A DNA stretch of 64,000 nucleotides from Xylaria sp. FL1777 (lineage: Eukaryota; Ascomycota; Sordariomycetes; Xylariales; Xylariaceae). Below, in pieces: positions 36,153 through 47,639 of the stretch. The stretch is from positions 62,001 through 126,000 of the forward strand of contig MU400560.1 of the NCBI GenBank assembly GCA_022578965.1. Reading direction: 5' to 3'. A model generated the notes under the pieces. It worked only from the letters and a program-made list of their open reading frames with translations, was not told the origin of the DNA and ran no database searches. How positions within the stretch are numbered: position 1 is the first letter of the stretch; every line of letters starts with the position of its first letter. The translations under genes were made by a program, and so were the position numbers.

Positions 36153-38179
36153 ATGGTCGGCGTCACTGTTCAGACGGACAACCGCGTCCACCGCATGGCG
36201 GTGGAGGACCCGGTGCCCTGGTATCGCAAGCCAAATCTGCGCCGCCTCTACTTCTTGCTGTTCCCCTGCCTCATGGGCATCGAGATGACCTCGGGTTTCG
36301 ACTCGCAGATCATCAACGCCGTCCAGCTAGTACCCGCCTGGTATGACTGTAAGTCGCGCCCACAACGCCGGCGAGTTGAGCAGGAAGTTGACCTTGGAAT
36401 CGCAAGACTTTGGGCATCCCACGGGGGGCTATAAGGGCATTCTGGCGTCCGCGCTGCCGCTGGGCGCCGTTATCGGACTGCCTCTTATCCCGTTGGTCAA
36501 CGATGCCCTGGGTCGAAGGTGGTGCGTCATGACCGGGAGCGTGATTATGATAATCGGGTCACTCCTTCAAGGCTTTGCGAAGAATGGTAAGTTGGTTCTG
36601 GTAGATAGCGCATGTACAGGCTCGTCATTTCTTCACTAACTCGCTCTTAGCACCTATGTACATCATTGCTCGGCTGATTATTGGATTCGGGCTTCCTTAT
36701 GCCATCGTCGCCGGCTCCAGTCTTATCGGAGAACTTGCATACCCGAAAGAGCGTGCCGTTTTGACATCGTTGTTTAATGCTGCTTACTTCATTGGTGCTA
36801 TCGTTGCTTCTGCTGTGACATACGGTACACAGTTGATTCCATCAGATTGGTATGTTAACACAATATAGCTGGAGCTGGCAATAGAAGCTAACAAGTTGTG
36901 AACATAGGTCTTGGAGGTAAAGTGGTGTCGCTGTCTATTGGCTCCCCTAAGCCATACTTACCTCGAACAGGGTTCCTTCACTCCTGCAGCTGTCCCCATC
37001 TTTATTACAAGTCGTGTTCATCTTGTAAGTTGCCCACTTCATTTCAGACTCCACTATCAAGACTGATTGGTTCCTTTAGCTTCATCCCGGAGAGTCCCAG
37101 GTACCTCATTAGTAAGGACAGGCACGAAGAAGCCTTCAAGATACTGGTCAAGTACCATGCCGAGGGAGATGAGAACTCCGAATTCGCAAAAGCCGAAATG
37201 GCGGAGATCAAGACGACCATCGCCATCGAGCTAGAGCACTCGAAGCGATCCTGGTTAGACATGGTTAACACCGCCGGCAACCGTCGTCGCCTCCTCATCG
37301 GATCGCTAGTGGGTGTGATGACGCAGCTCTCCGGAAACGTCGTTATCTCATACTATCTGGGCGACATTCTCGCCCTCGTCGGCTTTACGGACCCCCAGTT
37401 CGCGGCGAAATACAACCTCGGCAACCAGGTCTGGGGCCTCGTGTGTGCTGTTGCGACAGCGCTGATCGTGATGCGGTTCAGACGCCGCACCATGTATCTA
37501 TTCGCAATCGCTTGGATCTTAACGGCCTATGTTGGCTGGACCGTCTCCTCGGCCGTGGCCATCGAGAAAAAGAACGATGTTGCTGCGAAACTAACCTTGT
37601 TCTGGATCTACTTCTACCAACCCGGGTACAACATCGGCTTCAACGCTTTGACATATAGTAAGCATGACATTCCTATTGTATGGTGGTGTCGCTAGTGCTA
37701 ACTTTCTTTTAATAGCCTTCTTGGTTGAGATTTTCCCTTACGCCATGAGAGCACGCGGTATTACGGTCTTCCAGTTCTTCGGGAAAGCTGCCCAGGTGAG
37801 TCGGGGCTAGTACCTTCGATAGAGAATAAGACCCATTGCTGACGATAGATCAGTTCTTCGGCACGAACGTGAACCCCGTTGGCCTAGATCCCGTCAATGG
37901 CATCGGCTGGAAATTTCTTATCGTGTACTCGGTCTGGATTCTCATCGAGGGTATATTCATTTACTTCCTCTGGCCGGAGACATCTGGCCGAACCCTGGAA
38001 GAGCTGGCATTCTGTAAGTCGTGGCGACGCATTTTTAGATGAATTCGATTGCTGATATATCACGTATAGTGTTTGAGGACGATGAGCGCGCGCTCAAGAC
38101 GGCCAAGGCTGTGGAGAAGGAGATTCATCATGATAGCTCTGTTTCTGATGAGAAGACGGCTGAAAAAGAGGTAGTTTAA
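36153..38179 (+). CDS. MFS sugar transporter (hexose/lactose permease type)
   Basis: Nine exons, 36153-36348, 36407-36586, 36651-36849, 36908-36916, 36971-37024, 37080-37657, 37716-37795, 37854-38013 and 38070-38179, give 521 residues with matched phases. Sugar-porter signatures are present: G-F-D-S-Q-I-I-N in helix 1, D-A-L-G-R-R-W after helix 2, R-L-I-I-G-F-G-L-P in helix 4, P-E-S-P-R-Y-L at 216-220 before the central loop, and P-E-T-S-G-R-T at 473-478 after helix 12. Twelve membrane helices are expected and the protein should sit in the plasma membrane. It resembles the clade containing fungal lactose/glucose and cellodextrin-like permeases; the substrate is uncertain. Exon 4 is a 9-nt microexon completing S-D-W-S-W-R before V-P-S-L-L-Q, which matches the family's D-x-W-x-W-R-I-P-S pattern. 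The gene looks intact. Confidence 0.9.
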
Positions 38180-39128
38180 CTCTTCGATGGATACTTGGAC
38201 GGGTATTATTGGGGAAATGTTCCTAAGTAGAGGAGGTCAATGGCGCTTAAGATTCGTTTTCTTGAGCAGTAGTATGCGTTTGAACAAGAATGCAGCGTCT
38301 AGCCTCCATCCTTCGTATGCTTGGCTTGGCTTGAGTTGTGTTCATTAGTGATCGAAACGAAACCGTAACTGTGTGTCTTCAGCCTGTTATCTACATTTAA
38401 TTAGTATACCTATCCGGATTGTTCCTCAAAACTCTGCCCTCGCTGTAGGATGCCTAGCATGGCTATTGAACTTCACGATTGTCTCATACAATTCCGCATT
38501 TTGACCGTCCTCACTGCCCCTGCAGTGTACCCGACGCGTCTGTGTTATAGGTAGGTTGGACACACTTGGTAGTGACTGTCCCGAGCGAGATTCGCATCCA
38601 AATTCCCTAAACAGTCCATTGGTTTATGGCGCTCTGAGATTCTTCGGTTTATGCGTGGCGGTAGTTCGTACACATATAAGGGATGGGGATAAAGGTAGAA
38701 AGCCATCTTGATTGGTGCGGATCTTCCAGGCTACACCGCTACTATGCCCTAACTATGAGTCTTCTATGAGCCTTCTATGAGCCTTCTATGAGCCTTCTAT
38801 GATCCTACTATGAGTAGGTGCTAGGCATTTGGACTATCAGTATGACGGCGATCAGTATTAACTGCCCACCGTAGTTCATCGAATCGTCGATGGGATCTGA
38901 GTCCGTTTTCTTCCTGTGTTTGCCATGAGGTGTTATTGGAAGCGGAGAGAAACAGGCCTGGCATGGTGGTGAAGTCAATGAACGATACATAAAGACCAGC
39001 GTAGCCAGAGCACTTGTTTCGAGCTTTGCCTGCCTGTCTACTATCTAGTCCAAGTAGATCTATGTGCTTACCTACATAAATCTATCTAGAATAGTGCTTA
39101 CATACATAAGTTATGTTTATGTGACGTC
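38180..39128. other. Intergenic region with short tandem repeat
   Basis: No coding sequence is seen. An 11 bp tandem repeat lies at about 38753-38813, and CATAAGTTATG/CATAAATC words lie just before the next gene. Confidence 0.55.
38753..38813. repeat. 11 bp tandem repeat (CCTTCTATGAG)
   Basis: Four to five copies of an 11-base unit CCTTCTATGAG are arranged head to tail, with diverged end units. Confidence 0.8.
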
Positions 39129-40331
39129 ATGGCGCGAGTAACACTCCGCGAATGGCTCAGCTCTGCGCTGCCCAGCCAACCCTTCCTCCATCCAGAGCTT
39201 CAGTCACCAACATCCGAGAATCATCGGATGTACCTTTCATTTTCCGAGTCGATCAAAGTAGAGAAGTGGGAGGAGCTCGGAACCCTTCCAGCCCTTGAGC
39301 ATCTCGCCTTCGAGCCAGACCACCCTGTTGGCCCTCCTGACGTCCCCATTCTAGACATTTACCGGACGCTCTTTGCCGAAGGAAACATCGGACGCTATTT
39401 CGCCTTGACCCTCTTCACCCGCGTTAATCTAGCGCTACGCACCATCTACAACCCCCCTGTAACTATTGTTCACTCTGTACCGTTTGCGCATGTTACGTCT
39501 CGTGGCAAGTCTATCCGGCCATGGAGGACTTATACGCCTGGTTATACCATATTTAAGGGCGACGTCAAAGGGGGTCTCAGAAATTTCGTCGCTCACCATG
39601 GAAACCGCAATATAGGTGCCTTTCCAGAAGATCTCCCACTTCTTACAGAGCATGGTGCAAGTCTCATCGTGGGTGAGGTCAAATTATACCGTGAAGCGGT
39701 GACAAGGGATCACGTCGACCACACTAATGCTCTGAGCCGGCCCGCCTTGGGCCAGTTGTTGTGGTATTGTGTATGCCGCAAAGCACGCTTCGGCTTCTGT
39801 ATTTCCGACGTTGAACTCGTTCTTATGGAGTTCGTCGTCAAACACAACGATAACGTTGTGGCACTGAGCGATGTGGTAGCTAGAGCCGAATCCGAATTGA
39901 GCACCCCTGCGCAAGGAGTCCCATCGAGTGAGCTTGCAGCCAGCGAACGCAGACACTCAATCTCAACGACTGGCGATGCCGCTACTAAAATTAATAATGC
40001 TGATTCACCGCCGGACTCATCACCCTCATTGCCTAATAGCATCCTGGAGGAGCCTGACCCTCAAACCTTGGAACTTGAACCCACAAACTTCTATTCGAGG
40101 GATTCCAATGTTCCATCCAACCCTGGTGAGATCAGCACCCAGACCCTTGAGGATCTAATCTCTGCAGGTAGTAACGTCGCGGTCCGTCTATACACGTTTC
40201 CATTCCGTGAGATAGAGCAGTGGGCTTCCGCTCTTTTTGGATTTATCTCTTTGGCTCAACTTGTGGATGCCAGGGGCAATAAAGATATCTCTTCTACACC
40301 CACCAGCGTTCGAGACTTTTTGGCAAACTAG
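39129..40331 (+). CDS. Hypothetical protein with possible PD-(D/E)XK nuclease-like domain
   Basis: An intronless frame of 400 residues starts at an ATG preceded by GACGTC. No named family is recognised with certainty. The middle (about residues 125-235) has the layout of PD-(D/E)XK nuclease-fold proteins common in fungal genomes. A predicted strand ends in G-E-V-K (E183, K185), followed about 24 residues later by G-Q-L-L-W-Y (Q209) in a helix and then F-G-F-C-I-S-D strands. The upstream acidic residue expected for the motif is unclear. Residues 255-345 are Ser/Pro-rich and probably disordered. A hydrophobic helix (W-A-S-A-L-F-G-F-I-S-L-A) lies near the C-terminus. In a genome where most genes have introns, an intronless ORF beside a repeat-rich block suggests an accessory or mobile-element-derived gene. 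Confidence 0.65.
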   Translation: MARVTLREWLSSALPSQPFLHPELQSPTSENHRMYLSFSESIKVEKWEELGTLPALEHLAFEPDHPVGPPDVPILDIYRTLFAEGNIGRYFALTLFTRVNLALRTIYNPPVTIVHSVPFAHVTSRGKSIRPWRTYTPGYTIFKGDVKGGLRNFVAHHGNRNIGAFPEDLPLLTEHGASLIVGEVKLYREAVTRDHVDHTNALSRPALGQLLWYCVCRKARFGFCISDVELVLMEFVVKHNDNVVALSDVVARAESELSTPAQGVPSSELAASERRHSISTTGDAATKINNADSPPDSSPSLPNSILEEPDPQTLELEPTNFYSRDSNVPSNPGEISTQTLEDLISAGSNVAVRLYTFPFREIEQWASALFGFISLAQLVDARGNKDISSTPTSVRDFLAN

Positions 40332-41413
40332 TAGTCAACATAAGCTAAGAAGATAGTAGATACTTGCGTAACGCTGTTGTGGATGTTGGGAATATGGTTA
40401 GGTACATCGGAAAATACGGGACGAAACTTGGAAGAGAAGAAGCACACACGAAACAAGTGTGAGGCTTAGATAAGGTTATTAAACGCGTAGGTTTTTGGTA
40501 CTACGCGTCTGTTTATCTCTTTAAGTAACGAACTTGAGACTGATTTTTTGTTTGTTGTTGCTGATACAGCCTTGGCTTTTTGACATGTTTGTTATTACTT
40601 TGTTTAATAGCTCGGTCCACGGGTGCCCTACACTTAGCCGCTCCTACAAGCTGGGTGTCGTCGCGGATAGGAGTATGTCGAAAGCAGAGTAGGGGATAAA
40701 TCAAATCAGATTTAACCTATTGTTGCTATATAGTAGAGGTATGACTTCAAAACCAACACTATCACGCTTCCCCTGCGTCTGTCAACAATACGGCCATACC
40801 CTCAGAGGTCCCCGCGTCGTTAAGCCTGTTGCTTGAGGGCGGTGAAATACTAGATTCAAAAATTAAATAATCTACGTAAATGAAATTATTTATCTTCGAG
40901 AATTCATACATATGGAAATAGAAAGCTATCAGGGCCGTTGTACAACGCCTTGAACCGAGAGTCCTCCGTTGTAATCCAGATATCGTAAATAAGAAAAGCA
41001 GTCCTTATTGAAAAAGGAGTATGTTTATGCGCAGCAGAGCAGTGGCTAGGTCAGTTCCCAAGCTTTTCATACTCCAGAACAAATCAGATACCACAGCACG
41101 TCTGCGATAAGCAGCTGGCTTCACGATTCAGACTGTATCCGATGTAGATGAACCATGTAAGGAGTTGTTAATTTCCTTGAAATACTATTTCGTTTTTCTT
41201 ATCCATCACACGTCCCCCTTTCCCCCTTTTATTTCTAAGAGTATTAGAATCTTGAAAGAACCTAATGTGAGCAAATTTTTGGTCGTCTGCGTATCTATTT
41301 CATATGAGAGATTCTAATACCTATGTAAAAGATCAAGCTCTATACCTCTAGACATACCCAAAACACTCGTGACGACAGTTCCAAGAGATATATCAAGTTC
41401 GAAGAAGTCCCTC
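40332..41413. other. Intergenic region of 1.1 kb
   Basis: This holds AT-richer DNA with no supportable gene. It holds the 3' flanks of the two convergent genes around it. Confidence 0.5.
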
Positions 41414-42161
41414 TTACTCCGGGACGTCCATCCGATAGAAAGCCCCAGGCCACATGGATCCATCCGGCTTTGGACCCTCGAAGTAATCCACAAGAGAGAA
41501 ACCCTGCTTCTCATAATATCTAGACTAGATTAGCAACTAAACTGTGCCATTTCTCACACACATGCACTGCTCACCTGACAAGTTTCCCGTCGTTCCCGGC
41601 GTACGAATCTATGTATATAATCCGCTTCCCCCTCTCCCGGCAGAATTGCCGAGAATGTTCTATCAGCGCAGCACCGGCTCCCGCGCGCCAAGGCCCGGCC
41701 CGGTAGTCCGTGATGAGGGCCTCGAGGTAGAGATAGTCCCGAGTTCCATCCAGCTCTTTCTTGATTGGATCCTGGTGGAAGAAATGCGACATATAGTGAG
41801 CGTATATCCCCTCTGAAAGCATCACGGTCCCGACGGGCAAGAGTTTCCTCCCGGCATCGTCTGTCCGGACTTTCAAGGAAGCGGGTAGCTCGTCGACGGC
41901 CGAGGAGGGGATCTCGGCTTCGATGATGAAGATCAGACGCGGCTCGCCTTCTCCCGTCGTTTGATACCGCAGCGCCTGCTTGAAGATCTTCGCCCGGTCT
42001 TCTACGTCTGGTCTTTCTGAGAACGGCTCCGACCCCCATTGGCCCCCGCTGCCGATGCTCGCGAGATGCACGAGTGACGCGTTGAACGCATCGATCATGA
42101 ATTGGTCATCCCCGAGCCCCTCCTCTAGACCCCTGATATGGAAAGTTGGTCTGGCGGACAT
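41414..42161 (-). CDS. GNAT-family N-acetyltransferase
   Basis: Two exons, 42161-41575 and 41519-41414, give 230 residues; the 55-nt intron (GTGAGC to TCTAG) is in phase 2. GNAT enzymes transfer an acetyl group from acetyl-CoA to an amine. The acetyl-CoA binding motif A is visible as R-A-G-A-G-A-A-L-I-E-H after a beta strand L-Y-L-E-A-L-I-T. It is followed by I-I-Y-I-D-S-Y-A-G-N and, in exon 2, the motif B-type L-V-R-Y-Y-E-K-Q-G-F. The exon junction falls inside this last motif, which confirms the splice. The N-terminus, with N-A-S-L-V-H-L-A-S-I-G-S-G-G-Q-W-G, is typical of a fungal GNAT subgroup of unknown substrate. Confidence 0.85.
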
Positions 42162-43140
42162 CGGTGAAATTGATTTGACTAAAATTTAATGCTCTTTCGT
42201 CCGTGGGTTTCATGGAATGTCACTTCATCAATTGAAAGGGAGTTGGTAGTCTAGTGATTTTCTTATCCCCCACGCCCACCCCTCCTCCCACACGCTAGCT
42301 CTTATAGATCTCACATCATGCAACGTACAGGCAGGCAACAGTATTTTGATCCAAGAGCCACCTATCGTCTTCAGGCTCGGATTATTGCCAGATAGGAGTT
42401 CTCTTTATCTTTACCTCCTCTTATTCCTCTTGGCCCCTTCTATACCCCGACTCTTATATATCTTATATTATATAATGTGCAAGTAACAGTATTTTGACCC
42501 CAGAGTTGCTTATCATTATGACTCATTAGGTTCGGATTATTACGAAATTGGACTTCGCTTTACCCCCACCTCCTCTTACACCCTAGACAACTCTCTAGAA
42601 CTTACATCACGCAATGTGCAGGCAGCAGCATTTTGATAGAGCGACTTATTGTCACCAGATTTGGATTATTACTTGAATTATTCCTACTTTGTTCTATCTT
42701 CTTTAACCCTTTTTATCCCCTGGCTTTTATAGACCTTACTTCAACGCTCAACCCGAACTCCGGATTGATTCTACATGAATCAGGAAAGCCCCACCACAGT
42801 AGCAGCAAGCCACGTATTAGAGAGTCGGCGTGAAAAACGACGTGATTCATATGATTCGTTGGATATAATGCTTTTAGATCAGGTACTATAGCTACTAATT
42901 GTTGCTGACGTTGATGGATTCGTCAGTGTCTGCCTGAGTGGCTGAATTCTTCGCACAGCTGCTGCTCGAGCTCTTAAACAAAGGTATGCAATAAAGTAAA
43001 GCTATCGTAGCGATGTAGGTTGGGAGCTACACAGACCAAGAAGATCCCGGCATTACGTCTAAAAACCATAGATGATGTAATTGTTAGCATGTGAGTTGGT
43101 TATACGAGATCAAACGCATGTCGACAGCGAGCAGCAGCTA
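42162..43140. repeat. Degenerate ~145 bp tandem triplicate in intergenic DNA
   Basis: Three diverged copies of a unit lie head to tail at about 42297-42445, 42446-42590 and 42591-42740. Landmarks are the word GTATTTTG/GCATTTTG at 42341, 42489 and 42628 (spacing 148 and 139), preceded by CA-rich GCAGGCA(A)CA and followed about 45 bases later by GGATTATTRC. Each unit ends in a CT-rich CCTCCTCTTA-type segment. No coding function is seen. 42840-43140 is unremarkable intergenic DNA. Confidence 0.65.
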
Positions 43141-43917
43141 TCATAGTTTCCCTCCCCAAACCTTCGAGAGGAACTCCTCAATCGGCGTAAACTCGTACTC
43201 GGGGAAGAGCTGATTCATCTCATCTGACGAGTCCCACGCGCCCTTGGAACTGCTGAGCAGAGTCCCGATGCACACGGCCTTGAGGAGAGCTTGCGCTTGA
43301 TCATCGGGGACTGCTTGGTGAACGGCTTCTAGGCTCCACGACGTCTTCAGCTCTCCGGCATCGAGATCCTCGGTTTTCACTTTTTCAACGGCGAATGGAC
43401 GTCCTATATATTCCGTGAGCATACAGCTAGATAAGAGAGAGATCTTTCTCCGCACCTCGTATTCTATTGCCAATTTCCAAGATTTGCGATACTGAGACCC
43501 TATTGCCGCGAATACCTCCCGTGATAGGCCATTTGCCGTCATAGCTGACGGCTAAAGCGATGATGGCGGCGGCGTCGGCCGCGGTCGTTAGCGTCATCAT
43601 CGCGTCTTCGTGGCCCTCTACAACGAGCGCACGCCTGTTCTTGAAGTCAAACACGGTTTGTAGCGGATCTACATGCTTCGACGTCTTATACGGGAAGGCC
43701 AGATAATCCAGGAAGAGGCCGGGCTGGAATAGGGTGTACTCAATAGTCTGATCAGAAAAGGGGGTTAGCTGTTGTCACTCAGAGTATACTTAATGTATAA
43801 TTCCAGTGGGAAAGTCTTACGGCTTGTCCCTTGTTGACTTCTTTTAGATACTCTCTCACCTTCTGTTTCCCCTCCCACCAGGCCAGCTTTCCTGCTGGGG
43901 TCTCGATTTGCCATTTT
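43141..43917 (-). pseudogene. NmrA/CipA-like NAD(P)-binding oxidoreductase, 5'-truncated
   Basis: The C-terminal part of an NmrA-like (isoflavone reductase/CipA type) protein is encoded by exons of about 43917-43821, 43747-43456 and 43403-43141, with phases matching. Visible family motifs are P-A-G-K-L-A-W-W-E-G-K, V-R-E-Y-L-K-E-V-N-K-G-Q, Y-T-L-F-Q-P-G-L-F-L-D-Y-L, F-K-N-R-R-A-L-V-V-E-G-H-E-D-A, W-P-I-T-G-G-I-R-G and E-E-F-L-S-K-V-W-G-G-K. The N-terminal Rossmann half (the GxxGxxG glycine loop, about 110-130 residues) is missing. Upstream in frame there is a TGA at about 43930, with no ATG and no acceptor that avoids it, and the sequence turns directly into AT-rich repeat DNA. Retained exons carry no internal stop, so truncation looks recent compared with decay of the block. 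A 5' part hidden far upstream cannot be excluded. Confidence 0.75.
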
Positions 43918-44175
43918 TGGGTATAGTTTCAGCTCTTAAGACATGTCTCAGGAGTACATATACTTGCCTACTTCTGCATATGTATATGCATGTACTTTTA
44001 CATTATAGTACTTCTACCTCTACATTGCAGTACTTATGCATTTATAGCCGTAGGCAAAAAAAACATACATACGTAGAAAAGACATATAGACGCGGAAAAT
44101 ATACATGCAGAAAGCAGAAAATACTTATATATGCAGAAAGCAAAAAATACCTATATATATAGAAAGCAGAAAAAG
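43918..44175. repeat. Boundary zone with short tandem repeats
   Basis: The break between the truncated gene and the AT-rich block is marked by TACTTCTRCATWTGTA-like words (43966-44040). Two to three copies of a ~29 bp unit with GCAGAAAGCARAAAATAC follow at about 44104-44175. Confidence 0.6.
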
Positions 44176-45304
44176 CAAGCAACTATATTACTTAGATTAA
44201 TTATAGTAGCTATTTTAGCTAATTAACTAATTTTAGCTAGTTAAATTTGCACTAGTAAGTAAAACAAACAAAGTTTTTACTTAAGTTTTTATTTAAAGCT
44301 TTAAATATAATTTATTAAGCAATAATAATTAAAACTAATATTATTACTACTATTTATATTAATACTTAAACTTATAGCTTATTTTTAACTTAGTAATTTT
44401 CTGTTATTTAAGTAAATTCTTTAGTTTTACTATTATTATTGCAATTATGCTAGCAATTATTTATATAAATAGTAATTTCTTATAATAGTTTATATATATA
44501 TAAATCAGAAAAATTAAATTGCATAACTTAATAAAAGCTGCTTTAATATTATAGTATAGCAGCAAAAAACTAACTTAATAAAAAAGCAATATTAATGCTT
44601 TAATTATGCTAAATATAATAAATATAATAGTAAATCTATTTATGTATACTTAATATAATAATGTTGCTATTTAATATAATAAATATGTTATAATAATTAA
44701 AATAAATCTTATAAGCACATAATATACCTAGTTATTACTTAGTATAAATTGTTTGAAAAAAGTAATTATAGCTACTTTGTTTTACATATAATGCTTTGTT
44801 TTAAAAATAAAGCGTTATAGCTTTAACCTTAGAAATTAGTTAGCTACTTAAATAAATTAAAACAAACGTAACGCAATAGCAATGCTTACTAAATAACTTT
44901 AGCTAAAACAATGTTTTAAATACGTTTAAGCATAAAGCATAATACTTATATAGTTTTATTAGCAGCTAGAACTATATATATGCTGCAGCGTACGCATTAA
45001 TAACTTACATACACCTTTACGGTTGCAGGTATAAAAGCGCAATACTCTAGCATTATAACTTAAGGTTGCTAAACAGTAATAAAAGATATAAAGGCTAAAA
45101 GTACGTAGTAAAAGTGGATAAAGAGCAGCGCAACAGAAATGGAGATAAAAAAGTGGAAATAGAAATAACCTGCAAGGATTACCTAGGCCACTAAATTCAG
45201 ACGGAAAAATCAAGATCAGTCGTTGGTAGTACTGGTGGTGTAAAAGGTGCTAGTGGTGTAAAAGGGTACCTAGGTATAAGGTAAGTAAGTGGTAAGTAAT
45301 AGAA

Positions 45305-45384
45305 GTAATAAGTGGTGGAAGTAGTAAGTGGTGAAAGTAGTAAGTGGTGAAAGTAGTAAGTAGTAGAAGTAATAAGTGATAAAA
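45305..45384. repeat. 16 bp tandem repeat
   Basis: Five units begin at 45305, 45321, 45337, 45353 and 45369, with consensus GTAGTAAGTGGTGAAA. This array is richer in G than its surroundings, so it escaped mutation or arose later. Confidence 0.8.
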
Positions 45385-46499
45385 GCAGGTGGTTTATGCG
45401 TTAGCTCTGCTAGCTATAGTTAGTTGTGCTAGCTATGCAGTATTTACGCTGTTAAGTATTATTACTTAGGCCTACTAAATTTAGCTAAAGAAATTAACCA
45501 CTTAGTGGACTTAGTAGCCACTTAATGGTTAGTAGAATTAGTAGTATTAGTAGTGTTAGTAGTTACCACTAGTGTGTAACTTGTTGTAAACACTTAAACT
45601 GTTTGTTTTATGCTGCATTAAAACTTAACTATTAATTTTAAACGTTATTTACTTTGTTTATTATGCTTTTATACTAAATTTTAACTATATTATAATTATA
45701 ATGCACTTTGCTTATTTACTTACTTTGCTTTTAGTAAAGCAGCCTTATTTCTTAGAAGCCTTAACTTTAATTATAATGCATTTTGTTTACTATGCATTTA
45801 ATGTTTTAAGTTTTTTTTTTTTTAACTTAAGCGTACGCTTTTGCATAAACTTTAGTAAGCTTTTTGTTATTTTTATTATAGTAGAATTAACAGCTTACAT
45901 AATAAACTTTAAACTTAAAAACATATATGTTTTATAAAAACTAAGCTAATGCATTATGTACTGCGCTAAAAAACTTATTTTTAATAAATTTATAATAAGT
46001 AATTAACTTAAGCTTTATATTAAGTATAACGTTAATATTATTAAAAATAAAAGCAATGTTGTTTAGTTAATTAAAAACTAATGCTTAAAAACTGCTATTA
46101 TATACTTTTTTTTTTTTTAAACAAAAAAAATCTTAAAAAGTGCTATTATAAACTATATAAAGCTTTTAGTTAGCATATAAATAATAAAGTAAACATATAA
46201 CAATTATATAAATGATTTTTATTTTACTAATATAAATAGTAGTATTAATAGTTTTTTATAAAATTATATTTGCTATAGTTATTTTTAAACTATTATACTT
46301 ACAAAATAATATAAAGTAAAAAAAAATAATAAACAATAATAATATAATAGTAGTAATAAAAAAAGTTAAAACTTAATAAAATATTTAAATTTTAAGCTGC
46401 TTATTTATAAAAGTTAGTTTTGCTTAAAAAGTTATTTATAATTAAGCAGCTAAAATATAAACTTTTTAGTTTGTTTTTTGCTGCAAAATAAATAAAAAA

Positions 46500-46850
46500 C
46501 GCAAAAAAAAGCATTAATACTTAAAAAAAAACATATATATTGCTAATAAAGCATAAATACTTAAAGAAAAACTATATACTGCTAACAAAAAAAGGCATAA
46601 ATACTTAAAGGAAAACTATATATTGCAGCTTTATATAACTTAAGCTAAAATTAGCACGCTAACAAAAAAAAGCATACTAAAATACCTAAAAAAAAACTAT
46701 ATACTGCTAGCAAAAAAACATAAAAACACTTAAAGGAAAGCTATATATTACATTATAGCCTTATATAACTTAAGCTAAAACTTGCATGCTAATAAAAAGA
46801 AATATTAAGTATTAAAACACTTAAAGAAAAGCTATATACTGCAATATTAA
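46500..46850. repeat. Diverged repeats with AAACTATATACTGC core
   Basis: Six or seven occurrences of CTTAAAGGAAAACTATATAYTGC-like words alternate with GCTAACAAAAAAAGCAT and, in two places, TTATATAACTTAAGCTAAAA. The spacing alternates between about 50 and 110 bases, suggesting a compound tandem array degraded by mutation. Confidence 0.6.
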
Positions 46851-47639
46851 TAAGCATAAACTACATATAATTATTATTTAAGCTATTATATTTAGCTAAA
46901 AAAATTAAGTTTATTTATAAAGCCTTAATATATATAAATAATTAGTTATTAATGTAGTAGTAATAATAATAATAGTAGTAATAATAGTAGTAATAATAAA
47001 AGATCTTTAGTATTTTTTAAAAAACTTTGATTTTTTTAAGTTAGTTATTGTTTGCAGCTATAATTTATTATTAAATTAAGTGTAAGCATTAAAGCATAAT
47101 AAACTTAATTTACTAAAAAAGCTAATTATTATTATAAAACAAAACATATCTTTATTAAGTTTTTATATATTTAAAAAGCTTATTAGTTTAATAAAGTAAA
47201 TATATGCTATATAAAAACTGCTTATATGCTTATAAATAGTTTTTAGCGTATATTTTTTTTTGCTGCTATTTTATTATTGTTTTTTTATTTAAGCAAGTTT
47301 ATATAGTTTAATAATTACTTTTTTATTTTAAGTTTAACATTAAACTATAAACCTTTAGCAATAATTTAACACATTATATCTTAAATAGTAAATCTCTTAA
47401 AATAGTTAAATATAAAAAATATAGCTTTAATTATTATAAAGATAACTTAATAGAACTAGTATTAGTTTTTAATATTATTTGCTAAAAACATAAATATATA
47501 AATAAGCTTTTAAAAGACTTTTTAAAAGTATACTAATTAAAATATTTAATATATAAAGATATTTAGTTATTTTAGCACTTTTAATACAATTAACCTTGCT
47601 AAACTTAACCTTAGCCCATAGTTTATATACTTAGTTCTT

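Noticed and set aside
43141..43542. Separate 133-codon ORF starting at 43542
   Set aside because: Its first part is intron sequence; the real reading joins 43456 to 43403 by a 52-nt intron in the NmrA-like relic.
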